Shown: positions 1 through 9,544 of the stretch, piece after piece
How positions within the stretch are numbered: the first letter of the stretch is position 1
How the letters are laid out: each line of letters begins with the position of its first letter
NCBI RefSeq assembly: GCF_009817885.1
Contig: NZ_CP041764.1
Location: forward strand, 3,472,001 to 3,536,000
Length of the DNA stretch: 64,000 bases
Source: Serratia rhizosphaerae
Lineage (GTDB): Bacteria; Pseudomonadota; Gammaproteobacteria; Enterobacterales; Enterobacteriaceae
Direction: 5' to 3'
The notes under the pieces: generated by a model
Database searches by the model: none
Told to the model about the DNA's origin: nothing
What the model saw: the letters and a program-made list of their open reading frames with translations, nothing else
Made by a program: the position numbers and the translations under genes

Positions 1-2
1 TG

Positions 3-1151
<1,149 letters not shown>

Positions 1152-1160
1152 TACTTTCCT

Positions 1161-1180
1161 GAACCTGCCCGGGCAGGTTC
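1161..1180. terminator. Perfect 20-bp palindrome after glrR
   Basis: GAACCTGCCC is followed directly by its reverse complement, ten bases after the glrR stop. As RNA it would form a strong hairpin, but with no spacer in the palindrome the loop must come from opened centre pairs. No T-run follows, so terminator function is a guess. Confidence 0.4.
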
Positions 1181-1282
1181 GCAACCCACTAAGCGGGCGT
1201 GGATATCCCCCAGCCGACGCGTAAACGGCGCGGTGAAGGGTATACACTCCATGTTTTGTGATGCATGGCAGAGCATAAAGTT

Positions 1283-2905
1283 ATGAGCAGATCACTTTCC
1301 ATTGCGTTGGCCCAGCTGAATTTGCTGGTGGGCGACATTGAAGGCAACAGCGAACGTATGTTGCAAATCGTGCAGGAGCAGCAGAAGGCGGGAGCCGATC
1401 TGGTCATGTTCACCGAACTGGCGCTGTCCGGCTATCCGCCGGAAGATCTCCTGTACCGCGATGATTTTTACCAGCGCTGCGACGTGCAGCTGGGCCGCCT
1501 GCAGCAGGCTTCCGGCGAGGTGGCGATTCTGGTTGGCCACCCGTGGCGTGAAGAGGGCAAACTGTATAATGCCCTGTCGCTGTTTGCCGAAGGTAAACTG
1601 CAGGCGCGCTACTTCAAGCAGCAACTGCCCAACTACGGCGTGTTTGATGAAAAACGCTACTTCCATGAAGGGGATGCCAGCTGCGTCGTCGAGCTGAAAG
1701 GCTACCGTCTGGGGCTGCTGATTTGTGAGGATCTGTGGTTCCCGCAGCCGATCGATACGCTGAAAGCGGCCGGCGCCGAGATCGTACTGTCGATCAACGC
1801 GTCGCCGTATAACCGCGAGAAGCCGTATATCCGCAAGACGCTGATGGCCGGCCACTGTCGCCGCACCGATCTGCCGCTGGTGTACCTGAACCAAATCGGC
1901 GGCCAGGACGAGCTGATTTTCGACGGCTGCTCGAAGGTGTTCGACGCCGCCGGCAATATGACGCACCGCCTGGCGGCCTTTGCCGAACAGGTCACGCTGC
2001 TGCGCTTCAACGAGCTGGAGGTTGAGCCGATGACCGCGCCGGCCGCCGAGCTGCCGCAGCTGGCGCAGATTTACGAGGCGCTGGTGCTGGCGGTGCGCGA
2101 CTATGTGAATAAGAATGGCTTCCAGGGCGCGGTGCTTGGCCTGTCCGGCGGTATCGACTCGGCGCTGACGCTGGCGATCGCCGTCGATGCGCTCGGCAAA
2201 GAAAAAGTGCAGGCGCTGATGATGCCGTTCCGCTATACCGCCGATATCAGCATCGCCGATGCAAAAGAAGAGGCGGAGATTCTGGGGGTGGAATTTGACG
2301 TGGTCTCCATCGAGCCGATGTTCGACGCCTTTATGGGGCAGCTGGCGCCGATGTTTGCCGGCACCGAGCGCGACACCACCGAAGAGAACCTGCAGGCGCG
2401 CTGCCGCGGCGTGGTGCTGATGGCGCTGTCCAACAAGCGCCGCAGCATCGTGCTCACCACCGGCAACAAGAGCGAGATGGCGGTGGGTTACGCGACGCTG
2501 TACGGCGATATGGCCGGCGGTTTCGACGTGCTGAAGGACGTGCCGAAAACGCTGGTGTTCAAACTGTCGGAGTACCGTAACACCGTCTCCTACGTCATCC
2601 CGCAGCGGGTGATTGACCGTCCGCCGTCGGCGGAGTTGGCGCCGGATCAGGTCGACCAGGACAGCCTGCCGCCGTATGACATTCTGGATGCTATTCTGGA
2701 AGGCTATGTCGAACACGACAAGTCGGTGGCCGATCTGGTGGCGGCCGGCTTTGACGAGGCGGTGGTGCGCAAGGTGATCCGTCTGGTGGATATCAATGAG
2801 TATAAACGGCGTCAGGCCGCCGTCGGGCCGCGTATTACCGCCCGTAACTTCGGCAAGGACCGCCGCTATCCGATCACATCCGGCTTTGGCCGCAAAAATT
2901 GGTAA
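1283..2905 (+). CDS. nadE: Glutamine-dependent NAD+ synthetase
   Basis: This 540-residue two-domain enzyme makes NAD+ from deamido-NAD+, ATP and glutamine in the cytosol. The N-terminal nitrilase-type glutaminase domain carries the expected Glu (MFTELALSGYPPEDLL), Lys (LPNYGVFDEKRYF) and Cys (LLICEDLWFP). The C-terminal synthetase domain has the PP-loop GLSGGIDSALT. It is much longer than the E. coli ammonia-dependent NadE (about 275 residues), so it is the glutamine-using type. The in-frame ATG at 1265 would add six residues; I prefer 1283 because MSRSLSIALAQLN is the usual family start, although the ribosome-binding site is weak for both. It lies 13 bp before glnB and is probably co-transcribed with it. 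Confidence 0.93.
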   Translation: MSRSLSIALAQLNLLVGDIEGNSERMLQIVQEQQKAGADLVMFTELALSGYPPEDLLYRDDFYQRCDVQLGRLQQASGEVAILVGHPWREEGKLYNALSLFAEGKLQARYFKQQLPNYGVFDEKRYFHEGDASCVVELKGYRLGLLICEDLWFPQPIDTLKAAGAEIVLSINASPYNREKPYIRKTLMAGHCRRTDLPLVYLNQIGGQDELIFDGCSKVFDAAGNMTHRLAAFAEQVTLLRFNELEVEPMTAPAAELPQLAQIYEALVLAVRDYVNKNGFQGAVLGLSGGIDSALTLAIAVDALGKEKVQALMMPFRYTADISIADAKEEAEILGVEFDVVSIEPMFDAFMGQLAPMFAGTERDTTEENLQARCRGVVLMALSNKRRSIVLTTGNKSEMAVGYATLYGDMAGGFDVLKDVPKTLVFKLSEYRNTVSYVIPQRVIDRPPSAELAPDQVDQDSLPPYDILDAILEGYVEHDKSVADLVAAGFDEAVVRKVIRLVDINEYKRRQAAVGPRITARNFGKDRRYPITSGFGRKNW

Positions 2906-2918
2906 TTAAGGAATACAA

Positions 2919-3257
2919 ATGAAGAAGATTGACGCGATTATCAAGCCGTTCAAACTGGATGACGTGCGTGAAGCGCTGGCGGAAGTCGGCATCACCGGGA
3001 TGACGGTCACCGAGGTCAAAGGTTTTGGCCGCCAGAAAGGACATACCGAACTGTACCGCGGCGCGGAGTATATGGTCGACTTTCTGCCGAAGGTGAAGAT
3101 TGAGATTGTGGTGGCTGATGATATCGTCGACACCTGTGTGGAAACCATTATGCAGACCGCGCAGACCGGCAAGATTGGCGACGGCAAGATCTTCGTTTTC
3201 GACGTGGCGCGCGTGGTGCGTATCCGCACCGGCGAGCAGGACGAAGAGGCGATCTAA
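2919..3257 (+). CDS. glnB: Nitrogen regulatory protein P-II 1
   Basis: This 112-residue PII signal protein senses 2-oxoglutarate and energy charge and controls glutamine synthetase adenylylation and the NtrB kinase. The T-loop is intact, with the uridylylated Tyr51 in ELYRGAEY, and the length equals the family norm. A TAAGGA ribosome-binding site precedes the ATG. The gene follows nadE by 13 bp and converges on hmp. GlnB rather than GlnK is supported by the glrR neighbourhood and by the absence of amtB. Confidence 0.96.
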   Translation: MKKIDAIIKPFKLDDVREALAEVGITGMTVTEVKGFGRQKGHTELYRGAEYMVDFLPKVKIEIVVADDIVDTCVETIMQTAQTGKIGDGKIFVFDVARVVRIRTGEQDEEAI

Positions 3258-3264
3258 GCGATGC

Positions 3265-3289
3265 GCCGGGCAGGGGATTCCTGCCCGGC
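3265..3289. terminator. Hairpin between convergent glnB and hmp
   Basis: GCCGGGCAGG (3265-3274) and CCTGCCCGGC (3280-3289) form a perfect 10-bp stem with a 5-base loop between the two convergent stop codons. There is no T-run, but position and strength suggest a shared bidirectional terminator. Confidence 0.6.
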
Positions 3290-3297
3290 GGCGAACC

Positions 3298-4488
3298 TTA
3301 CAGCACCTTATGCGGGCCGAAGCATTCGTAATGCATGCGTTCGGCGTCGACGCCCATCTCCAGCAGCTGTTTGGCGACAAACTGCATAAAGCCGACCGGG
3401 CCGCAGAAGTAGTAATGCATCTGCGGATTCACCAGCGTCGCGCGCAGCGCGCCAAGATCCATCAGACCCTGTGACTGATAGTCACGTCCAGCCACATCAT
3501 CCTTGCCCGGTTCGCGGTACCAGACGTGACGGCTGAGGTTCGGCATCTCTGCGGCGATAGCCGCCACTTCATCGGCAAAAGCATGCACCTGACCGTTTTC
3601 CGCCGCGTGCAGCCAGTGCACCTCAGCCTGATGCCGTTTGGCGTACAGCGTATTGAGCATGCCCAGCATCGGCGTTTGACCAACGCCGGCGGAGATCAGC
3701 GCCACCGGCGTGGTCGGCGCCACGTCGAGGAAGAAGTCGCCGTGCGGCGGCGCGATATCGATGACATCGCCTTCCTGTGCTTTCTGATGCAGATAGTTGG
3801 ATACCAGCCCGCGATCCTCGCGTTTGACCGCAATGCGGTAGTATTCGCCGTTAGGGGCGGCGGTCAGGGAATATTGGCGGATTTCCTGATGTTCCAGGCC
3901 ATCGTCATTGATATATACCGCCAGATACTGCCCCGGTTTAAAGTCAACCACCTTACCGCCGTCCACCGGCGCCAGAATAAAGCTGCTGATAATGTCGCTC
4001 TGCGGCTGTTTCTTCACGATGCGAAAAGCGCGGCGATCGCGCCAGCCGCCGTCGCCGGTGGCGCTCTCCTGATAAATCTGTCCCTCGCGCTGGATAAATA
4101 CGTCGGCCAGTACGCCGTAGGCTTTGCCCCAGGCATCCAGCACTTCCTGGCCTGGGCTGAACATTTCATCCAGCGTCGCCAGCAGGTGGGTGCCGACAAT
4201 CTGATACTGCTCAGGCTGGATATTGAAGCTGGTATGTTTTTGCGCGATGCGTTCCACTGCCGGCAACAGCGCCGCCAGGTTTTCCAGATTACCGGCGTAG
4301 GCGCAGATGGCGTCGAACAGCGCCTGCCGCTGGTCGCCGTTACGCTGGTTGCTCATGTTGAAAATATCTTTCAGCTCTGGATTGTGGGTAAACATGCGGT
4401 CGTAGAAATGGGCGGTCAGTTTGGGGCCGGTCGCCGCCAGCAGAGGAATGGTTGATTGGACGGTGGCGATGGTTTGTTGATCCAGCAT
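3298..4488 (-). CDS. hmp: Flavohemoprotein (NO dioxygenase)
   Basis: This 396-residue flavohemoglobin detoxifies nitric oxide to nitrate using O2 and NAD(P)H in the cytosol. The N-terminal globin domain has the heme ligand His85 (AQKHTSF). The FAD-binding motif (RQYSLTAAP) and NAD-binding motif (ISAGVGQTPML) follow, and the protein ends in the conserved ECFGPHKVL. Two in-frame ATGs exist. I chose 4488 because AGGAG at 4496-4500 sits 7 bases upstream of it and is too close to the ATG at 4494; the MLDQQTIATV start also matches E. coli. It is divergent from glyA, as in E. coli, and the shared intergenic region carries an NsrR operator. Confidence 0.96.
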   Translation of the reverse strand: MLDQQTIATVQSTIPLLAATGPKLTAHFYDRMFTHNPELKDIFNMSNQRNGDQRQALFDAICAYAGNLENLAALLPAVERIAQKHTSFNIQPEQYQIVGTHLLATLDEMFSPGQEVLDAWGKAYGVLADVFIQREGQIYQESATGDGGWRDRRAFRIVKKQPQSDIISSFILAPVDGGKVVDFKPGQYLAVYINDDGLEHQEIRQYSLTAAPNGEYYRIAVKREDRGLVSNYLHQKAQEGDVIDIAPPHGDFFLDVAPTTPVALISAGVGQTPMLGMLNTLYAKRHQAEVHWLHAAENGQVHAFADEVAAIAAEMPNLSRHVWYREPGKDDVAGRDYQSQGLMDLGALRATLVNPQMHYYFCGPVGFMQFVAKQLLEMGVDAERMHYECFGPHKVL

Positions 4489-4604
4489 GGTCATACTCCT
4501 GTATATGTCCGGCCTGCTTCAGGTATCAGGCGGGTCATCAGTTTATCCCCACGGTTTCCCATGTTTTTTGATGGATTGTGGGGCAGCCTTATGGTGAACT
4601 TTTA

Positions 4605-4627
4605 ATGTTGTATTTTAAATGCATCTT
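4605..4627. promoter_or_regulatory. NsrR operator upstream of hmp
   Basis: The right half-site AAATGCATCTT (4617-4627) matches the NsrR consensus fully. The left half-site ATGTTGTATTT (4605-4615) matches at 9 of 11 positions, with the usual single spacer base. NsrR is the NO-sensing repressor of hmp in enterobacteria, and the site lies about 120 bp upstream of the hmp start. Confidence 0.75.
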
Positions 4628-4785
4628 ATAAGTTTCTTAACAGGTTGTAAATACCCGCTTTTTTGTTGCGTATTTGTTAACTGACGATCCGCCTCACAGA
4701 ACATGAAAAAAGCGCATCGGGCCGATGAGAAAATATCCGTTGAAATACGGGAAGCGTAAATGGATTAAAGCCTTGCGCAGCCTCA

Positions 4786-4801
4786 AGCCAATCGTTTGCG
4801 T
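4786..4801. promoter_or_regulatory. PurR operator upstream of glyA
   Basis: AGCCAATCGTTTGCGT matches the PurR consensus ACGCAAACGTTTGCGT at 13 of 16 positions, with one half perfect. PurR is known to repress glyA in E. coli. The 415-bp hmp-glyA intergenic region otherwise shows a possible glyA -10 element, TATCCT, at 4821-4826. I could not find a convincing MetR site. Confidence 0.65.
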
Positions 4802-4909
4802 AAAAACCTCTGTCAAGGCCTATCCTCAATGGGGGAAAACAGTTTACACTGTGGCCCACAACCCAAAACGGGTGATTTTAAGTTAGCTGATTGAGTCAGG
4901 AGATGCCGG

Positions 4910-6163
4910 ATGTTAAAGCGTGAAATGAACATTGCAGATTACGATGCCGAACTGTGGCGCGCAATGGAACAGGAAGTCGTTCGTCAGGAAGAGCACATCG
5001 AACTGATTGCCTCTGAAAACTACACCAGCCCGCGCGTGATGCAGGCTCAGGGTTCTCAGTTGACCAACAAATACGCAGAAGGCTATCCGGGCAAGCGTTA
5101 TTACGGCGGCTGCGAATATGTGGATATCGTCGAGCAACTGGCGATTGACCGCGCGAAGGCGCTGTTCGGTGCCGATTACGCCAACGTACAGCCGCACTCC
5201 GGCTCCCAGGCCAACTTCGCGGTGTACACCGCGCTGCTGCAGCCGGGCGACACCATCCTGGGGATGAACCTGGCGCACGGCGGCCACCTGACTCACGGCT
5301 CTCCGGTTAATCTGTCCGGCAAACTGTACAACGTGGTGCCTTACGGCATCGACGAACAAGGCCAAATCGACTATGACGACCTGGCCAAACAGGCGCAGGC
5401 TCACAAGCCGAAAATGATCATCGGCGGCTTCTCCGCATACTCCGGCGTGGTCGACTGGGCCAAAATGCGTGAAATCGCCGACAGCATCGGCGCTTACCTG
5501 TTCGTCGACATGGCGCACGTTGCCGGCCTGATTGCTGCGGGCGTCTACCCGAACCCGGTGCCTCACGCGCACATCGTAACCACCACCACCCACAAAACGC
5601 TGGCGGGTCCGCGCGGCGGCCTGATCCTGGCAAAGGGCGGCGACGAAGATCTGTATAAGAAACTGAACTCCGCCGTGTTCCCGGGCGGGCAGGGCGGCCC
5701 GCTGATGCACGTGATCGCCGGTAAAGCGGTGGCGCTGAAAGAAGCGATGGAGCCAGAGTTCAAAACCTATCAGCAGCAGGTCGCGAAAAACGCCAAAGCG
5801 ATGGTGGAAGTGGTGCTGGAGCGCGGCTACAACGTGGTTTCCGGCGGTACGCACAACCACCTGTTCCTGCTGGATCTGGTGGACAAAAACCTGACCGGTA
5901 AAGAAGCGGACGCCGCACTGGGCCGCGCCAACATCACCGTCAATAAAAACAGCGTGCCGAACGATCCGAAGAGCCCGTTCGTCACCTCCGGCATCCGTAT
6001 CGGCACCCCGGCAGTCACCCGCCGCGGCTTCAAGGAAGCGGAAGTGCGCGAGCTGGCCGGCTGGATCTGCGACGTGCTGGATAACATCCATGACGAAGCC
6101 GTTATCGAACGCACCAAACAGAAGGTGCTGGATATCTGCGCCCGTCTGCCGGTTTACGCGTAA
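4910..6163 (+). CDS. glyA: Serine hydroxymethyltransferase
   Basis: This 417-residue PLP enzyme interconverts serine and glycine with transfer of a one-carbon unit to tetrahydrofolate. It is the main cellular source of one-carbon units and glycine. The PLP-binding lysine lies in TTTTHKTLAGPRGG, and the substrate loop ENYTSPRVMQAQGS is intact. Length and start (MLKREMNIADYDAEL) match E. coli GlyA. A PurR site lies upstream and a strong intrinsic terminator follows, so it appears to be a single-gene unit. Confidence 0.98.
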   Translation: MLKREMNIADYDAELWRAMEQEVVRQEEHIELIASENYTSPRVMQAQGSQLTNKYAEGYPGKRYYGGCEYVDIVEQLAIDRAKALFGADYANVQPHSGSQANFAVYTALLQPGDTILGMNLAHGGHLTHGSPVNLSGKLYNVVPYGIDEQGQIDYDDLAKQAQAHKPKMIIGGFSAYSGVVDWAKMREIADSIGAYLFVDMAHVAGLIAAGVYPNPVPHAHIVTTTTHKTLAGPRGGLILAKGGDEDLYKKLNSAVFPGGQGGPLMHVIAGKAVALKEAMEPEFKTYQQQVAKNAKAMVEVVLERGYNVVSGGTHNHLFLLDLVDKNLTGKEADAALGRANITVNKNSVPNDPKSPFVTSGIRIGTPAVTRRGFKEAEVRELAGWICDVLDNIHDEAVIERTKQKVLDICARLPVYA

Positions 6164-6182
6164 TCCGCGTTTCCGCACCCTG

Positions 6183-6209
6183 AAAAAACCCGCTGCGGCG
6201 GGTTTTTTT
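6183..6209 (+). terminator. Intrinsic terminator of glyA
   Basis: AAAAAACCCGC, loop, GCGGGTTTTTTT: a GC stem with flanking A and T runs 20 bases after the glyA stop. The symmetrical A/T flanks could act in both directions. Confidence 0.9.
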
Positions 6210-6324
6210 GCGTCTGTTACCGGGCAAAGTGTGAGGTGTTTGGCACTATCATCCTATAGGTCGTAAGCGTTATTGCGGGCCGGTGTGAGCTCTGTCAAAG
6301 TATCGCCCACACACCGGAGGGAAC

Positions 6325-7470
6325 ATGGTTCTGCAATCAACACGTTGGCTGGCGCTCAGCTATTTCACCTACTTCTTTTCTTACGGTATTTATCTCCCGT
6401 TCTGGAGCGTTTGGCTCAAGGGCGAAGGGCTGGAGCCTGATGTCATCGGTATTCTACTGGGCGCCGGACTGGTGGCGCGCTTTCTCGGCAGCCTGCTGAT
6501 TGCCCCTCGGGTGAAAGATCCCGCCAATCTGGTGACGGCGCTGCGCATTTTGGCGCTGCTGACGCTGGCCTTCGCCGTCGGCTTCTGTTTTGGCAACGCC
6601 TGGGGCTGGCTGATGCTGGTCATCGCCGGCTTTAACCTGTTCTTTTCACCGCTGGTGCCGCTGACCGACGCGCTGGCCGGCACCTGGCAAAAACAGATTA
6701 CGCTGGACTACGGCCGGGTGCGGCTGTGGGGATCGCTGGCGTTTGTGATTGGCTCCGCGCTGACCGGCCAACTGGTGGCGGTCTGGGGACACCACGCCGT
6801 TTTATATTGTCTGCTTGCCAGCCTGCTGGCGATGTTGCTGGGCATGTTGCTGAAGCCGACGGTGATGCCGCAGGGGGAGGCGCGCGTGCAGAACCAGCCG
6901 CAACGCTCGTGGCGCGAGCTGCTGACGGAAGGGCCGGTCTGGCGTTTTCTGCTGTGCGTGACGCTGCTGCAGGGCGCGCATGCCGGTTATTACAGCTTTG
7001 CGTCGATTTACTGGCAGGAGTCCGGCTACTCGGCCGCCACTATCGGCTATTTCTGGTCGTTGGGCGTGGTGGCCGAGGTGATCGTTTTCGCCAGCAGCAG
7101 CCTCCTGTTCCGGCGCTGGAACGCACGCAATCTGCTGCTGCTGTCGGCCTGCTGCGGCGTGGTGCGTTGGGGGCTGATGGGGGCCACCACCGACTTGGGC
7201 TGGCTGCTGCTGGTGCAGATACTGCACTGCGGCACCTTTACCGTCTGCCACCTGGCGGCGATGCGCTTTATCAGCGGACGCAGCGGGCCGGACGTAATTC
7301 GGTTGCAGTCGGTCTATTCCGGCCTGGCGATGGGCGGCGGTATCGCGGTGATGACGGTGATTGCCGGCTTCCTGTTTGAACACTGGCAGGGCGGCGTATT
7401 CTGGGTGATGGCGGCGATTGTGCTGCCGGCGCTGTTTATCCGGCCGCCGGCGGTCAGCGTCGCGCGTTAA
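6325..7470 (+). CDS. hcaT: MFS transporter, 3-phenylpropionate permease HcaT family
   Basis: This 381-residue inner-membrane protein of the major facilitator superfamily opens with VLQSTRWLALSYFTYFFSYGIYLPFWSVWLK, broken here as VLQSTRWLALSYFTYF and SYGIYLPFWSVWLK. That is nearly the E. coli HcaT (YfhS) start. Twelve hydrophobic segments can be traced, and conserved blocks such as LLQGAHAGYYSF and VQILHCGTFTVCHLAAMR are present. The convergent csiE neighbour also matches E. coli order. No hca dioxygenase genes are in the window, so the true substrate is uncertain. CCGGAGGG precedes the start. Confidence 0.9.
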   Translation: MVLQSTRWLALSYFTYFFSYGIYLPFWSVWLKGEGLEPDVIGILLGAGLVARFLGSLLIAPRVKDPANLVTALRILALLTLAFAVGFCFGNAWGWLMLVIAGFNLFFSPLVPLTDALAGTWQKQITLDYGRVRLWGSLAFVIGSALTGQLVAVWGHHAVLYCLLASLLAMLLGMLLKPTVMPQGEARVQNQPQRSWRELLTEGPVWRFLLCVTLLQGAHAGYYSFASIYWQESGYSAATIGYFWSLGVVAEVIVFASSSLLFRRWNARNLLLLSACCGVVRWGLMGATTDLGWLLLVQILHCGTFTVCHLAAMRFISGRSGPDVIRLQSVYSGLAMGGGIAVMTVIAGFLFEHWQGGVFWVMAAIVLPALFIRPPAVSVAR

Positions 7471-8732
7471 GGGGTTTCCAGCAGGGCGCGCAGGGTCTTG
7501 CGTTGCCCGCGCGCCAGCGGCAGTTCGGTGTAGATCAAAGGCGGCTGCGTTGCCTGCGGCGGTGCGGCGTAAGGGGTGATCACCAGCGTGACGTCATGCG
7601 GCGCGCCGGAACGCAGAAAGTCGCGCAGCGGCTGATATTTGATATTGAGCGGCAGCAGCGTCAGTTCGCGCAGTTGGTACTCCAACTCTTCTTCCAACTG
7701 CGGGTTATCCAGCGTCAGCAGCAGCACCTGTTTTTCCTGCAGGGCGTTGCCCTGCATCAGCCAGGCGCCGAAGCTTATCGCCACCAGGCCGGCCTCCTCG
7801 CGCGAAAAATGAATACCATATTCCTGCTCAAACGGCTCCAGCGCCTGCTGCGTGGTGCGCATCAGCCGCGGGTATTTACGCACCACTTCTTCCAGCAGCA
7901 TATTATCAATACCGATATCAAAGTGGCAGCGCTCTACCGCCGGTGCCAGATGGGCGAACAGATGGGTAATCAGGTCCGCTCTGCTGCTGAAGCTCATGCC
8001 GGAAAGCTGCTGGAAATGTTCCACCATGCGTTCGATCGCCGCCATCAGGCGTAAATCTTCATCAGAGTGGTCGCTCTCATAGCTGTGGTTTTTTAACAGG
8101 GTGAACATCAGCACCAGAAAGTCTTGTTCATCGGCCTGGGGAGGCAGGCCGGACAGCGCCAGCAGTAGCGGATAGAGTTTGGCGGCGGCCTGTTGCTCCG
8201 GTTTTTGATGCAGCCAGGCGCGCTGGGCGTCGGTGAACGACGGGTGGCGCTGTTGGCGGATTTCCCACAGGCAGTAGCAGAGATAGGGCGGCAGGAACAG
8301 GCGGATGCGCTCCTCCAGCGGCTGTTTCAGCGTGGCGGCGCAGTTTTCCAACGCCTGCTGCAAGCGGGCCGCCTGGGCGCTGTCGAGGGTCAGCGCCCGG
8401 TGCAGCTGCGGGCTGAAGGTGTCTTCAACAAACTGCGGGCAGCAGCGCAGCGCCCGTCGTAGCCAATGGATCAGACAGAGGCGTTGATTCAGCGTGCTCC
8501 CGGTCAGTTGGTAGCCCTCTTCGGGGGTTCCCGCGATCTCCAGGTGATGGAATCGCCGGATTTCACTGCTCACCTCGGCGATATCTTGCCGGGTGGTGGG
8601 GAGGTCGACGCCGTTGATGTGGCTGATAGTCTCCAGTTTTACCGTGGGCGGCGGAGTAAACAGCAGCAACAGCAGGCGGCAGCGCCGCTGTTGACTGGAG
8701 AGCTCAGGCACGGGGGAAGTGTCCAGGCTCAT
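7467..8732 (-). CDS. csiE: Stationary-phase inducible protein CsiE
   Basis: This 421-residue protein of unknown function resembles E. coli CsiE, a sigma-S and cAMP-CRP responsive gene next to hcaT. It shows a weak N-terminal DNA-binding-like segment and a PRD-like helical region around residues 170-300, the kind found in BglG-type antiterminators and related regulators. It overlaps the end of hcaT by 4 bp on the opposite strand. Assignment rests on gene order and overall sequence; no catalytic motif is evident. Confidence 0.85.
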   Translation of the reverse strand: MSLDTSPVPELSSQQRRCRLLLLLFTPPPTVKLETISHINGVDLPTTRQDIAEVSSEIRRFHHLEIAGTPEEGYQLTGSTLNQRLCLIHWLRRALRCCPQFVEDTFSPQLHRALTLDSAQAARLQQALENCAATLKQPLEERIRLFLPPYLCYCLWEIRQQRHPSFTDAQRAWLHQKPEQQAAAKLYPLLLALSGLPPQADEQDFLVLMFTLLKNHSYESDHSDEDLRLMAAIERMVEHFQQLSGMSFSSRADLITHLFAHLAPAVERCHFDIGIDNMLLEEVVRKYPRLMRTTQQALEPFEQEYGIHFSREEAGLVAISFGAWLMQGNALQEKQVLLLTLDNPQLEEELEYQLRELTLLPLNIKYQPLRDFLRSGAPHDVTLVITPYAAPPQATQPPLIYTELPLARGQRKTLRALLETP

Positions 8733-8878
8733 GGGTGTATCCAGCAGGTAACGTTGAAATTATGTTTAAGCATAGCAAACGGTGTTGAGCCGGCGCGGTT
8801 CTGGCGCCGGGTTTTGCTTCGGCTTATAACTTTCGTCACAATTCTGGCGTGGTGTGATGCCGGTTTATCAATACATTG

Positions 8879-8893
8879 TGTTATGTTATAACA
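8879..8893. promoter_or_regulatory. Zur-box-like operator before the zevA-like gene
   Basis: TGTTATGTTATAACA matches the enterobacterial Zur core TGTTATA-N-TATAACA at 14 of 15 positions, with a G at position 7. It lies 16 bases before the start of a DUF1007 gene. Zur represses zinc-uptake genes when zinc is plentiful. The flanking bases fit the longer 23-bp consensus poorly. Confidence 0.65.
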
Positions 8894-8908
8894 AAAGTAA
8901 AGGTTGAT

Positions 8909-9544
8909 ATGATGAAGCTAAGAGGTTTGCTGGTTGGATTGGCGGCGTGGTATAGCGTGGATGCAGCGGCGCATCCGCACAGTTTCATCGATATGAACAC
9001 CACCTTTGTGGTGCAGGAACAGCAACTGGTTGGTTTGAGAATGGTGTGGGTGATGGACGAAATGACGTCGGCGGACCTGTTGTACGATGCGCAGAATGCC
9101 AAAAACGACTCGGAAACCTGGAAAAAACTGGCGGCGCAGGTGATGGCCAACGTGTTGGGGCAGCACTACTTTACCGATATCTACCGCGACGGCAAACCGG
9201 TGAAATATACCAATTTGCCGCCGGAATACCGGCTTTCCCGTCAGGAGCACAAGGCGGTGCTGGAGTTTGTCCTGCCGCTGGCGCATCCGCAGCCGCTGGC
9301 GGGGAAACCTTTTAGTATCTCCACCTATGATCCCACCTACTTTGTCGATATGAGCTATCAGGCTTCATCGGCGATCCATCTGCCGGCCGAGATGGCGCAG
9401 CAGTGTCGCTTCGAGCTGTTCACGCCCACACCGGACGCCTCGCTGCAGGCGTATGCGCTGTCGCTGGATAAAAACGATTCGCCGGGAGAGGACCTGCAGC
9501 TTGGCCAACAATTCGCCCAACGGATTACTTTACAATGTCACTAA
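8909..9544 (+). CDS. DUF1007 family periplasmic protein, ZevA-like
   Basis: This 211-residue protein starts with a signal peptide (MKLRGLLVGLAAWYSVDAAA), predicted to be cleaved just before HPHSFIDM. DUF1007 proteins begin their mature form with such His-containing motifs. The family includes ZevA of Haemophilus influenzae, needed with ZevB for zinc acquisition. The next gene encodes a NicO-family permease and overlaps it by 10 bp, so the two are translated together. Starts at 8909 or 8912 both fit the AAAGG at 8899-8903. The upstream start at 8876 is unlikely because it would lie at the Zur-like operator. A role in zinc or other divalent metal transport is inferred. Confidence 0.8.
   Translation: MMKLRGLLVGLAAWYSVDAAAHPHSFIDMNTTFVVQEQQLVGLRMVWVMDEMTSADLLYDAQNAKNDSETWKKLAAQVMANVLGQHYFTDIYRDGKPVKYTNLPPEYRLSRQEHKAVLEFVLPLAHPQPLAGKPFSISTYDPTYFVDMSYQASSAIHLPAEMAQQCRFELFTPTPDASLQAYALSLDKNDSPGEDLQLGQQFAQRITLQCH

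Noticed and set aside
4677..4859. 60-codon frame in the hmp-glyA intergenic region, minus strand
   Set aside because: It covers the PurR operator and glyA promoter region and has no family resemblance.
8876..8908. Upstream start for the zevA-like gene
   Set aside because: It would begin at the Zur-like palindrome and spoil the clean signal peptide; a ribosome-binding site supports 8909/8912.
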